A stretch of DNA of 64,000 nt from Morganella sibonii. GTDB lineage: Bacteria; Pseudomonadota; Gammaproteobacteria; Enterobacterales; Enterobacteriaceae. A program made the translations under genes and the position numbers. Where the stretch lies: the NCBI RefSeq assembly GCF_040560245.1, contig NZ_JAKMWP010000002.1. One strand, written 5' to 3'. How positions within the stretch are numbered: position 1 is the stretch's first letter; the number at the start of each line of letters is the position of its first letter. The notes beneath the pieces were generated by a model. That model searched no databases, was not told the DNA's origin, and saw only the letters and a list, made by a program, of their open reading frames with translations. Shown piece after piece: positions 9,319-18,600 of the stretch.

Positions 9319-9504
9319 CAAATCAGCAATACAAGCCTTTACGCCCGCAGCCGTTGTCTCAATTATCTCAGAAAATTCCCCGGAACGAAGTATGAACGCA
9401 AAAAATTTTTGCCGGCAGGTTTCAGCGATGGAGGTAAGGTTACCATTTATGCCGGGCTTTCTGAAGACCCGGACGTTATCAGGGCAGCTTACAGCCTGAT
9501 ATAG
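9319..9504 (+). pseudogene. Possible SymE-like toxin remnant (5' end lost)
   Basis: A reading frame open from about 9228 to a TAG at 9502 encodes a segment with LYARSRCLNYL, then P, a basic stretch, and FLPAGFSDGGKVTIYAG. This follows the order of SymE-family proteins: a Tyr/Arg-rich strand, Pro, a WL-x-x-AGF core and a short beta strand. The frame has no ATG start and the Trp of the core is Phe. A competing frame (9296-9499) starts with ATG but resembles nothing known. The similarity is weak and visual only. A clearer SymE-like fragment lies at the opposite end of the T6SS island. Confidence 0.35.
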
Positions 9505-9611
9505 TATTTAAATACAGATAAAATTACCGGATGCGCCCGATATTTATGACACGTTAATATTAGTGTATTATATCCGGAGCTTAAGCTACATACAAAAAGG
9601 ACAGGTAATAA

Positions 9612-10466
9612 ATGGATCTCTATTTCGGACGGAATAATTCTGAAGAAGAATATATACGTAAGTTTGCAGCAGATGAACAATTCAGGAAATTAGAAACTCA
9701 ATTGGCCGGAATTGCTGATGAAAATATTCATGCGCTCCTGACAATTGAAGAGGCTGAACAATTTGTTTCAATAATGAAAGATCCCGCATCTTACAAGCCG
9801 GAAAGCGGAAAAGAAATTTTTTTCAGATATGCCGGTATAGCTACCTCTTTCACGGGTAACTATTTGGACGCTTATGGATTGGGAAAGTTGATTGCTGAAG
9901 TCAAAAGCTTTGGTGTCAAAGCAGGTGAGTATATCGCCAGGGATGGTAGCAGGTATATCAGGCTAACAGGAGAAGCTAGTTTAAGGAAATATCTTACTGC
10001 AACGATTTATCTTATAACTGATCCGAAAATGCTTGAATTTGGCATAGGGGAAGTCGGCTTTGAAACCAATCTGGCTAAGGGAACAAGATTCTGTATTTAT
10101 TTTGCAGCAGCATACAGGGGTATTGAATTGTTATTCAAGGATGAATATGACTTGACTGATTTTTTTGTCAACGTTTCAATGGATGCAGCAAAAGCGTTGA
10201 TTGGAATGGGAGTTGCGTTATTAGCTAAAGGCTTGATTACTACATTTGTGGGAATTATTGGAGGAGGGCTTATTGCTATTAGTGCAGGTGTTTTCGTTGT
10301 GAGTTTATTTTCTGCGTACGGTCTTTACATTTTGGATGATTATTTTGGTATAAGCAAAAGTATAATTGATAAATTGAAAAATAGCAAACGAGGCTCTAAA
10401 GCTCAGGATTTAAGGTATGATTTTCATCAAGGATTTAATTTACTCGGGCGGTATAGTCATGGATAA
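9612..10466 (+). CDS. Uncharacterised protein with C-terminal hydrophobic hairpin; candidate membrane-acting T6SS effector
   Basis: The family of this 284-residue protein is not recognised. The first 190 residues are mixed charged and aromatic sequence without a signal peptide. Residues 191-241 are strongly hydrophobic and Gly/Ala rich (IGMGVALLAKGLITTFVGII, then GGGLIAISAGVFVV), enough for a two-helix membrane hairpin as in colicin-type pore formers, followed by a basic tail. The stretch is AT-rich compared with the flanking GC-rich genes, a sign of transfer. An AGG lies 7 bases before the ATG. The next gene overlaps its 3' end and is a three-helix membrane protein, the usual form of immunity to inner-membrane toxins. 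It lies at the edge of a T6SS locus, beside an hcp gene. The effector role is an inference from context and architecture. Confidence 0.6.
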   Translation: MDLYFGRNNSEEEYIRKFAADEQFRKLETQLAGIADENIHALLTIEEAEQFVSIMKDPASYKPESGKEIFFRYAGIATSFTGNYLDAYGLGKLIAEVKSFGVKAGEYIARDGSRYIRLTGEASLRKYLTATIYLITDPKMLEFGIGEVGFETNLAKGTRFCIYFAAAYRGIELLFKDEYDLTDFFVNVSMDAAKALIGMGVALLAKGLITTFVGIIGGGLIAISAGVFVVSLFSAYGLYILDDYFGISKSIIDKLKNSKRGSKAQDLRYDFHQGFNLLGRYSHG

Positions 10467-10878
10467 TTCAATTAAGGAAAAATGTAATATAGCCTTCGGA
10501 ACTACTTTGTTACTTATTGTTTCAGCTGTTTTTATATGGCTGTCATCTATTTATTTTTTTGATTTTTTAAATAAAAAAGATATTGTTAAAGTCCACTTTA
10601 GTATGTTTTTCATTCTGTGCGTCCCTCTTTTACTTTACTTTTCACTTGGTGGATTCATGATTCTTATGAATAAAGAGAGTATATTAAGAAAATATAGGTG
10701 TTTTAAGAAAATATTATATTTGTTACTGGGTGTTGCCGCGTTATCTTTTGTATTTTTAATAATAGGTCAAAAATATATGGATAGTGAACTTATATCAAGG
10801 GGGTATACCAAATGCCCTAAATCCTCATTCAGGTCATCGACAATTTATGTTATCGATGCAGAGTTGTGCAGAAGGTGA
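10459..10878 (+). CDS. Three-helix inner-membrane protein, copy A; candidate immunity protein
   Basis: The start is placed at ATG 10459, preceded by GGGCGG and overlapping the end of the upstream gene by 8 bases; this gives 139 residues, exactly the length of copy B. Hydrophobic segments lie at about 11-34, 48-70 and 84-103, followed by an extracytoplasmic or cytoplasmic tail with MDSELISRGYTKC and IYVIDAELCRR. The tail pattern resembles small membrane proteins sometimes labelled DUF1240 in Yersinia and Photorhabdus, but that label is from memory and uncertain. Tight overlap with the candidate effector suggests protection of the producer's inner membrane. Confidence 0.65.
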   Translation: MDNSIKEKCNIAFGTTLLLIVSAVFIWLSSIYFFDFLNKKDIVKVHFSMFFILCVPLLLYFSLGGFMILMNKESILRKYRCFKKILYLLLGVAALSFVFLIIGQKYMDSELISRGYTKCPKSSFRSSTIYVIDAELCRR

Positions 10879-10879
10879 C

Positions 10880-10928
10880 AGAATGTACAGCTGTCACAAA
10901 TACAGTTTGATGATGTATTTGCCATCAG
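10880..10928 (-). pseudogene. Remnant of an hcp 3' end between duplicated membrane genes
   Basis: Read on the minus strand, this piece encodes LMANTSSNCICDSC, closely matching LMANTSSYSICDN at the C-terminus of the Hcp paralogue ending at 11430. Intact copy B and its neighbour hcp repeat the same order (membrane gene, then convergent hcp 3' end). The piece is therefore a leftover from duplication of the membrane gene with a little of the flanking hcp. Confidence 0.7.
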
Positions 10929-10982
10929 ATATTCCAACCGGGGATATTAATGGTGTTCTTCATATGTGGGGGAGAATCAGCC

Positions 10983-11402
10983 GTGGATAAACCAATAATC
11001 AGTAAAGTTAAGTTGCTTTTTGGGTTTGTTTTTATTTTTTCCCTGTCAGTTTCGATTTTTTTGATATTTGCTTATTATATCTCTGACTATATAAATGAAA
11101 GAGAGGTTGTTAAAGTATATCCACCATTGTTTTTTGTGTTTTCTGCTCCATTATTAATGTATTTTTCTTTTGTTATTCTTATGATGATAATTAATAGAGA
11201 GATTCTTGTTTTAAAAATATTAATTTTTAGACGCATTTTTAAGTTCCTTGCTTTTCTTGCAGCTCTTTCTTTTATTTTTATGATAATAGGGCCTATGTAT
11301 ATGGATAGTAATCTTATATCAAAAGGTTATATTAAATGTCATTCAACACCAATAAAATTACAGACGGTTTATGTCATTGACGCAGAGCTGTGTAAAAAAT
11401 AA
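10983..11402 (+). CDS. Three-helix inner-membrane protein, copy B; candidate immunity protein
   Basis: A GTG start at 10983 (after GGGGGAGAATC) gives 139 residues, the same as copy A; an ATG further upstream at 10950 would add 11 residues. Three hydrophobic segments occupy matching places, and the tail MDSNLISKGYIKC and VYVIDAELCKK is nearly identical in pattern to copy A, while the membrane segments have diverged. Diverged tandem immunity-type genes often keep protection against effector variants of other strains; this is an inference. A terminator shared with the convergent hcp follows directly. Confidence 0.65.
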   Translation: MDKPIISKVKLLFGFVFIFSLSVSIFLIFAYYISDYINEREVVKVYPPLFFVFSAPLLMYFSFVILMMIINREILVLKILIFRRIFKFLAFLAALSFIFMIIGPMYMDSNLISKGYIKCHSTPIKLQTVYVIDAELCKK

Positions 11403-11422
11403 CAGAGGGAATGCCCTCTGTT
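11401..11422. terminator. Bidirectional terminator between membrane protein copy B and hcp
   Basis: AACAGAGGG (11401-11409) pairs with CCCTCTGTT (11414-11422) around an AATG loop, followed by ATTTAT on the plus strand. It overlaps the stop codon of copy B and lies just after the convergent hcp gene. Confidence 0.7.
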
Positions 11423-11429
11423 ATTTATG

Positions 11430-11909
11430 TCAGAATACGCGGTTATCACAAATACTGTATGATGACGTATTTGCCATAAGGTGTCCCCACGAGATAGATG
11501 TGTAATTAAGCTGGATGCGTTCAAATGGCATACATTCATTACTGTCGACAGAGTTCGGGTAAACACAGGATATCTCAGTCACTGACGCATCAGATAATTT
11601 TATTTCATAAAATTTTTCCAGCTGTCCGCTTTGGCTGGTTCTGTAAAATGTAAAGCGTGCACTCATCAGTTCATTTGAGTCGATTGAAGAAGCTAAAAGT
11701 GGCGATGATTTGTCTATAGGTTTTGTGAACTGTACAGGATGATGAGTTGTATTTTGTGATCTGGATAATGAATGATTCAGACTCAATATTTGTATTTCAT
11801 TATCATGACCGGACTGGTATCTGTTTCCGATAGAATCCTGTGTTGAACAACCGGATGAAATCAATCCTTGTTTTTTTCCTTCGAGCGTCAGATAAATCAG
11901 AAAAGACAT
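11430..11909 (-). CDS. Hcp-family T6SS tube protein, accessory paralogue
   Basis: The 159-residue protein shows the Hcp pattern: a first strand YLTLEGKKQGLIS, SIGNRYQSGHDNEIQ, the central PVQFTKPIDKSSPLL, and ARFTFYRTSQSGQLEKFYEI. Hcp hexamers stack into the T6SS inner tube and can carry small effectors in the lumen. It pairs with the 159-residue paralogue at 13778-14257 and differs from the main 172-residue Hcp (35098), with its own C-terminus. It is the last gene of the leftward T6SS operon, 87 bases after the second tssF. A role as a dedicated carrier for a nearby effector is possible but not shown. Confidence 0.88.
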   Translation of the reverse strand: MSFLIYLTLEGKKQGLISSGCSTQDSIGNRYQSGHDNEIQILSLNHSLSRSQNTTHHPVQFTKPIDKSSPLLASSIDSNELMSARFTFYRTSQSGQLEKFYEIKLSDASVTEISCVYPNSVDSNECMPFERIQLNYTSISWGHLMANTSSYSICDNRVF

Positions 11910-11996
11910 AGAATCCTCTTAATCTATATAAGTAATTATTTTTTAATAAAAATAAGGAAGAACGGAAATCACGATAATGATTTCCGTTCATTGCGT

Positions 11997-13730
11997 TTAA
12001 ATCAGCGATTTATACCCATTCAGCAAATAAGGCGCTAAATGCCAGACCGTATCATTGTCGGTAAATTGCACATTCATTTTCAGCAGCATATTTTCCGACA
12101 GGCAGAACGGGAAGAAATGATATAAGTGCATCACAAACATAAAGGCATCGCCGGGATTGTCATATATATGCGGGTTCAGTGTCATTGTCAGATCCAGACA
12201 GCGATAGGGTTTTCCGCGGACAAGGCGGTCGTCCAGTACCGAGTCAACCGCGTGAATGCCGCTCAGCAGCTGATTTATCTGTTTGCAGCGCTGCCGGTCT
12301 GTATCCTGATACAGTATATAATCACGGATAAGCTGTTTTACCGAATCTACCGACGACAGCATAAAACTGTTGGCACTGTAGTGTGACAGCAGATTCCAGT
12401 AAGCGTGATTATCCGTTATCGGCGGATAGCACGGCGTGCATTGTGTGACACCGGTGGCTTCCAGCAGATCCGGCAGCAGCGGGCTGAGATGGCAGATATC
12501 CTCAGCACGGCTTTGCGGTGTACTGATGATACAGCGGTAAGTACAACGGAAGTGCGGCCCGGGTGGAGTAGTGAGTGCTTTGCCGTGATTATCATAAAAG
12601 TGGATAGAGTAATGATTCCGGCCGGTGATGGTTTTATCGATGCTGAGTGCGTAGAACCAGGCATCCTGATATTGCGGCAGCAGGCGGGAAGCGGGCGCCA
12701 GGTGAGTCACCGGATAGAAATCCGCAATAATACCCCTGAATTCTTCATGAGGTTCAAAAGCCAGCTGAATATGCTTCAGTTCGGTAATATAGTGGCTGTC
12801 ATCCACCGGCAGACGATAAACAGCCTCATTTTCATGAAAATCCAGGATGATTTCATTTTGTTCTTCCTGGTTTACCACAGCTGCACAATTAAGACGAAAG
12901 CTCTCTGTCAGTTGATCATTACGCAGCGGCAGCTGCTTGCTGAAATAAATATTCAGCGTGACAGTGTCTGATAATGCCCAGTCCAGTTCCGGAACAATGG
13001 CCGGAATATCGATATCGATAAAATGATGGACATGATCGATATATAACCCTTCCAGCAACTTTTGCGGCCAGTTCGGTTTTTCATCTGCGCCGGATAATAC
13101 TGAATTATTTTTTCCTATCTGCGGAATAAAACTGAACCGGGTTTCATCACCGTGATACAGGTTATCCGCGTGTGCCAGTTCGATGTGATCAAAATACTGG
13201 CTCAGCCATAATAATAAAATCCCGGCGCAAGAGACTGACGGATCAAGAAAACAGGATAATAATGCGGTTTCCGGCTCTTTGTGATTGCCGCGGTATTTAA
13301 ATTCCAGTGACAGACAGCTTTTTGACGGATGGTGGGTCACATAACGGCGCAATAATGTATAAGGCTGCAACAGAACCGGGTTACAGGTTGTGAATATTTC
13401 CTCTGCGGTGCCTTTCACCACGGTTCCGGCGGGGATATCCAGCGGGAAGCCAATCCGTTCCTGTGAATCAAAACGGACAACCGCAGTGGCCGGAATGCCT
13501 TTTATTGCACGGGATTGCAGGCGCTGCAACAGCGGCAGGGTAATTTCAGGAAATGCATCATCCACCTTTTCCTGCAACCGTGCGCTGAGAAACGCAAATC
13601 CCTCCAGCAGGCTGCCGCTCTGCTCATCATGCGGGTCGAGAATATCCGCAAGGTGCGGATAATCGCGGATAAACTCGCGGCTGAGCTGCTGTAAATAGTG
13701 CTGTTCCTGTAAAAATTTAATTTCGCTCAT
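11997..13730 (-). CDS. Second TssF-like baseplate protein
   Basis: This 577-residue protein resembles TssF throughout: an N-terminal EFIRDYPHLADILDPHD, LLEGFAFLSARLQEKVDDAF, then LLQRLQSRAIKGIPATAVV, and a C-terminal Y-Q-rich region ending in a VMHLYHFFPFCLSENML-type strand. TssF with TssG forms the wedge of the T6SS baseplate. The canonical tssF (29680-31461) is present in the same operon, so this is a diverged paralogue. It lies between two paralogous hcp genes with no matching second tssG, suggesting a specialised module rather than a second baseplate. Its function is not known from the sequence. Confidence 0.8.
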   Translation of the reverse strand: MSEIKFLQEQHYLQQLSREFIRDYPHLADILDPHDEQSGSLLEGFAFLSARLQEKVDDAFPEITLPLLQRLQSRAIKGIPATAVVRFDSQERIGFPLDIPAGTVVKGTAEEIFTTCNPVLLQPYTLLRRYVTHHPSKSCLSLEFKYRGNHKEPETALLSCFLDPSVSCAGILLLWLSQYFDHIELAHADNLYHGDETRFSFIPQIGKNNSVLSGADEKPNWPQKLLEGLYIDHVHHFIDIDIPAIVPELDWALSDTVTLNIYFSKQLPLRNDQLTESFRLNCAAVVNQEEQNEIILDFHENEAVYRLPVDDSHYITELKHIQLAFEPHEEFRGIIADFYPVTHLAPASRLLPQYQDAWFYALSIDKTITGRNHYSIHFYDNHGKALTTPPGPHFRCTYRCIISTPQSRAEDICHLSPLLPDLLEATGVTQCTPCYPPITDNHAYWNLLSHYSANSFMLSSVDSVKQLIRDYILYQDTDRQRCKQINQLLSGIHAVDSVLDDRLVRGKPYRCLDLTMTLNPHIYDNPGDAFMFVMHLYHFFPFCLSENMLLKMNVQFTDNDTVWHLAPYLLNGYKSLI

Positions 13731-13777
13731 GAATGACTCTGCGGTTGCCGGTAATCAGTATTTATCGTACAGAATAA

Positions 13778-14257
13778 TTAACACGTACTTTCTTCCCAGC
13801 AGCAATAACCGGATGTTCCCGCCATGACATGCTGAAAGATAATATCCTTGTATTTCACACTGACCGTTTCTTCCGGCTGTGCATCATTGTTATCCGCAGA
13901 GTGCGGATAATGGCTGTTGATACTGACAATCGATGCCTGACGCAGTGTGACAATAAAATATTTTTCCTGTGAGCCGTTTTGTGATGTCCGGTAAAAAGTG
14001 AATACCATCTCCATCACTTCATTATTGGCGATGGCATTTGCCAGCAGCGGGGTCGATTTATCCAGCAGTTTGACAAAATTCACCGGGCTGAACGTCAGGT
14101 TCTGTGCACGGTTAAACATATTATTCAGATGGAGCACAAAGATTTCATTTTCATGACCTGACTGATATTTATTGCCGATGGAATCAAGTGTGCAGCAACC
14201 CTGTGAAATATTGCCCTGCTGATTACCGTTGAGGCTCAAATAGATCATATTTGCCAT
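13778..14257 (-). CDS. Hcp-family T6SS tube protein, accessory paralogue
   Basis: The 159-residue product begins MIYLSLNGNQQGNISQGC and contains SIGNKYQSGHENEIFVLHL, NFVKLLDKSTPLL and VFTFYRTSQNGSQEKYF, all hallmarks of Hcp. It is the closest relative in the window of the Hcp at 11430-11909, sharing length and the QSGH(D/E)NEI core. The C-terminus ends in a Cys/Trp-rich segment (GYCCWEESTC) that differs from the other copies and would sit at a ring edge. It lies 11 bases after the vasL-like gene and just upstream of the second tssF. Confidence 0.88.
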   Translation of the reverse strand: MANMIYLSLNGNQQGNISQGCCTLDSIGNKYQSGHENEIFVLHLNNMFNRAQNLTFSPVNFVKLLDKSTPLLANAIANNEVMEMVFTFYRTSQNGSQEKYFIVTLRQASIVSINSHYPHSADNNDAQPEETVSVKYKDIIFQHVMAGTSGYCCWEESTC

Positions 14258-14268
14258 AATTGTCTTCC

Positions 14269-15624
14269 TTATTCCTGTTTGCCGTTGCCGGGTTTCAGCC
14301 CTGCCTGTTCAGCCTGTTTTTGCAGATCGGCATAAAGCGCGATCAGGCCGTTGAGCTGCTGGTCAATGCGGTGTAGTTGTGCTGCCGAAACCGGTTTACC
14401 GTTGCGGATATCATCGGACAGCACACGCAGATATTCCTCTGCCGGGGTTGTTTTTGAGTGAGCCTGCTGAATATTGTGGATTTCGGTTTTCAGATAGGAC
14501 AGGGTAAAACTGCCGCGATCTTTTTCCCTGGCAACAATGGTGTCCGTCAGTGCCTGTAACCGCTTACCGGTGAGATACCAGCTGTCCGTCTGGGATGCAT
14601 CCGCTATCCGTGTCTGTAATACATCCTGCCAGCGGCGGGTGGCATACGCCTGATCCGGATCATTCGGCCAGCGCTGACGGGCAGTTTCTGTCATTTTCTC
14701 CGTCAGAAGCAGTGCGGCAGCCGGAGATTGCTGTTCCTCACTGGTCAGTAATTGCCCGTAAGTCGCCAGCTGCGGATCGGCAAACCACATGACCCGTGCG
14801 CTGCCGGGCTGGGCGGCGAATGTATCCAGTTCATCTTTCACCGGCTTATAAACCGTGAAGAATAGCACGGCGATCAGAATCAGCCCGGTAAGCAGTCCGG
14901 CTGCAAAACCGGCGAACGGGAAGGTTTTGCGTGGTACAGGGGGCGTTTCTGCCGCAATCTGCACAAAGCGGACGGTGCTGTGCCCGGCACCGCCTGCCGG
15001 AGCCGTGTCTGTTCCGGAAACGGCCGGGCTTTCTTCCGCGATATACACCAGCGGGGCAAGAGTGACCGGCGGCAGTTCGCTTTCCGCCGCAGGCGTGGGG
15101 TGTTCTATCTCTGTGGCAGCATTGCGGAAGTAAAATTGCAGATTGTCCGTGGTCAGCGTTTTGCCGGACGGCGTTTGTGTCAGCCGTTCAGTGATCAGCT
15201 GTAATGCCCGCTCAGCCCTGTAGAGCAGGCGCAAATCGTCACGGCTGAAAGTGAGGCGGCGTACCACCGTCATCGCCCGCGTGATAAACCAGTTGAGAAT
15301 ATCAATGCGGTGATTGATTTGCGGCGGCCACAGCGTCTCCCGGTCATGAACCACCATCATGGCGATCAGCTCACAACCTTCGGTCAGCCCGGCCAGACCG
15401 CTGCGGTGCAGGCGGGCGAGGGTGTAGTAAACCGCGGTCTGCAAATCCACGCCGTTTTGCCTGAACAGTGCCAGGGATTTCGCTTCCACCCGCGACCAGC
15501 TGATCTCCGGTTGTGACGGGTGGCTGAGTTTATTGATCTCTTCACGGATTTCCGTGAATTCCGGGTAATCCAGCGGGGAAGCACCGGTCCGGATAATAAT
15601 GCCGTCCATATTCCGCTCCGTCAT
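14269..15624 (-). CDS. VasL-like T6SS protein with ImpA-N (TssA-type) domain
   Basis: The 451-residue protein starts with an ImpA N-terminal domain (about 15-150: WSRVEAKSLALFRQNGVDLQ and CELIAMMVVHD), a variable Pro/Ala/Glu linker, one membrane span at 237-258 (FAGFAAGLLTGLILIAVLFF) and a helical C-terminal region. This layout matches VasL/TagA-type proteins that relate to TssA and act in sheath priming or arrest at the membrane. The ATG overlaps the tssM stop (TGATG). A TssA of the VasJ type is encoded at 19172-20623, so the two have separate roles. Confidence 0.85.
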   Translation of the reverse strand: MTERNMDGIIIRTGASPLDYPEFTEIREEINKLSHPSQPEISWSRVEAKSLALFRQNGVDLQTAVYYTLARLHRSGLAGLTEGCELIAMMVVHDRETLWPPQINHRIDILNWFITRAMTVVRRLTFSRDDLRLLYRAERALQLITERLTQTPSGKTLTTDNLQFYFRNAATEIEHPTPAAESELPPVTLAPLVYIAEESPAVSGTDTAPAGGAGHSTVRFVQIAAETPPVPRKTFPFAGFAAGLLTGLILIAVLFFTVYKPVKDELDTFAAQPGSARVMWFADPQLATYGQLLTSEEQQSPAAALLLTEKMTETARQRWPNDPDQAYATRRWQDVLQTRIADASQTDSWYLTGKRLQALTDTIVAREKDRGSFTLSYLKTEIHNIQQAHSKTTPAEEYLRVLSDDIRNGKPVSAAQLHRIDQQLNGLIALYADLQKQAEQAGLKPGNGKQE

Positions 15625-18600
15625 CAGTACAGTGTTTCAGGCAGGCTGAAACGGGAGAACAGATTGCCGGAGAACGGATTATCCGACTCATCAATATAGA
15701 TGCGGTATGTCATTTCCCCGTCATCCACCGCAAAACGGACATCGAAACTGTTGATGTTTACGTTGGTCAGTTTTCCGGACTGAATCAGTCTGATTTGTGC
15801 CCACGGGCCGTTGCGGACAATCGCACGCGGTGATTTACCGGCGGTACCGGAAACCAGCGTCAGCTTGCTTTCCCCGCCGGAACGCATCGAGTTCGGCCAG
15901 ATCATATGGGCGGTATTGCTGCGTCCGTGGGCATAATCGAGGATCTGCCCGTCGAGATTCAGCACACTGCGCCGTTTGTTACCGGATAACTGTACCGGTT
16001 CAATCGCAAACTGCGTTTCGAGGTTGCCCTGCGGTGTAAAGAAGGTGTTGCGGATACGGTTGGCCGTTTCAATCTGCTCCAGCACATCCGGGCGGATCAG
16101 CGACTGTCCGTCTTCATTAACCAGCAGGTTGTCCTCGGCAAACGGCCGCAGATTCTGCTGCCAGAAAGCGTCCAGTGTTCCGCCCGGTTTGAAGAAGCGT
16201 TCAAACTCACTCAGCGGCACATCACGGTTTGATTTCGGGTCAAACGGATAACGGCCTGCGATATAGCTGTTGTATTGTTTGACCACGGACTCATTCCATT
16301 CCACCTCGAGATAACGGATAGCCTCTTTCTGCACCACAATCCAGGCCTGATCCGCGAGTTCGCCAATCCAGCGGCCGAGTGGTTCCGGCATGGTTTTCGC
16401 CATCTGGCTGACTTCAAAAATGGCGTCACGGTTATTTTCTTCCAGACGCAGGAAAACGGCTTTCAGTGCGGCTTTCCCCGGTACGGGGGCATTTTCGATA
16501 CTGAGCAGGTAACGATGCAGTTCATTCAGTTTCTGGTTAACATTTTGCAGGTTTTCACCGTTGTTACTGACCAGAATGTCTGTCTGCGGGGAAAATTCGC
16601 GGCTGATCCGGCTGAGTAACCGGTATTGGCTCTCTGCCATAACGGCCTGTTTTTCTTTCTCTGTCAGATTGCTGTCCACTGCGGGCAGGCTGGTGTTATC
16701 GCGCAGGATTTGCAGCGCGCGGCGTAATGGTTGTTCGCCGCTGATAATTTGTTCCAGCGCACTGATTTCATCCTGAATAGTTTCAAACTCACGGATTTCC
16801 AGATTACTCATGGCCGCCCGCCAGTTCGCGGCATAATCACCAAGATACTGTTCACTGATCTGATGCTGTATTTCCCGGCGGTCGCTTTCGCTGTAACGGA
16901 CATTTTGTGACAGGTTCAGTACCCAGGCATCGAGTGCAGTCAGATCCACCAGCTCTTCATTCTGCCGGATAAAGTAATTGATCATTCCGTTGCGGGTCAG
17001 GAACTGCGGTACTTCCAGTTTTTCATCATCGAGTGAGACGAAAACATGGCTGAAGCCCGGCCCGATCATATGGCGCAGATCCAGCGGCGATGACAGCTCA
17101 TTAAAGCCTTTCAGGCGTAGTGTCTGGTAGACCCGCTGATAAAGTGAGAGCTGGCTCAGTTCTTTCTGGGCGTCACGGATAACCGCAGAGAACGGCTTAA
17201 AGGCCTGATTGGCCACGATATCCCCGCGATTGCGGTCTGCTGCCCAGTCAGTATGCTCAAGGGCATAATCCAGGTGCGTCATCAGCTGTGACTGAATTTC
17301 GTTTTGTCCGGTAAACTCACGGCTCCAGCGTTTGCGCAGGTAATTTTTGACAATCGCATCATTACGGCCGCTTTTATCTTCCAGCATGCGCATCACACGC
17401 AGAATAGCGAGTTTTTCCTCACTGTTCTCCGGAGCCTGCGCCAGATCCTGCTGTAATCCGGCCATAATGGCGGGCAGGAAACGCTCGATCAGCAGTTGCA
17501 GATAACTTTTTTCCACATACGGGCCGATTTTTTTACCCTGATAGAGACCGAGATCGGTCAGAACGCCGTTCTTCTCACGGTAATTACCGTAAGCCAGCGT
17601 TGCTTCCGACAACGGATTGAGGATAGGCAGCTGGCGTACGCCGGTGGTGTCCTGCTGGTTATCGGCGGTCACACTGCTGAAAGCGCTGACTTCGGAGAGC
17701 ACATTTTTACCGGCCTGGTAGTTTTGATCATAGTAATGATGCCAGCCGCTCCAGAGGGCAATGATTCCCGCTGCGGTGACAACGGAGGCAAAAAAGAGGT
17801 TGTAATGATGACGGCGTAACCAGAAACGGTTTTCTGCTGCCAGGTTCGGCTCTGAAAACAGGACGTCACGGAACAGCTGGCCGGTAAACCAGGTCTGATT
17901 TTCGCTGACAGGCCAGGTATGAGTCGGTGCCGGCGGAAGGTTGTACTGCACGGCGGCGCTCTGGGTAAAGATATCGTCAATCTGACCGCGTTGTGCGGAG
18001 GAGGTCAGATAGATACCGCGGATCAGCGGAATTTCGGCGTCGTTGCTGCCGATAAGTTGTTCTGTCAGTTCTGTTACCCGGTTTTGCAGCCCGACCATCT
18101 GGCGGATAAAGCTGAACAGCTCGCTGCGCTGACTGTCATCCACCCGGTTCAGCATCATCTCCGGCAGGGCCGCGTTAAGCCGGGTGATCCATTTTTCCCA
18201 GAAGGTGGTGAGTTCGCTGACCATGTTGTGCGGGTTGTCACGGGTAAACGTCACGCCGAGAACCGATTCCTGCTCAGCCACATCCAGTGACTGGAACATC
18301 GCGCTGAATCCCTGTAGCAGATCCAGTTTGGTCAGCACGATATACACCGGCGGACGGGTGTTAAAGGCCAGACGGATCTCCTGCAAACGCATATGAATAT
18401 CCGTGAAATAACGGCTGCCCGCTTCTTTATCTTCTGTCATCAGCCGTGCGGTGTCGATGGTCAGGATAATACCGTTCAGCGGCTGGCGGGTGCGCTCTGT
18501 CACCATGCGTTCCAGCAGGCTGTTCCACAGGCGGTGGTACAACTGCGGTTTCTCGCTGTCCTCGTGCGGCTGGGTGATCAGGTGCCCGCGCGGCATCAGG

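Noticed and set aside
9296..9499. 67-codon frame starting with ATG before the candidate effector
   Set aside because: The neighbouring frame resembles SymE better; this one has no family likeness and no good ribosome-binding site.
11997..13730. Treating the 577-residue protein as a degenerate pseudogene of tssF
   Set aside because: The frame is intact, of full family length, and keeps the conserved N-terminal motifs, so it is more likely a functional paralogue.
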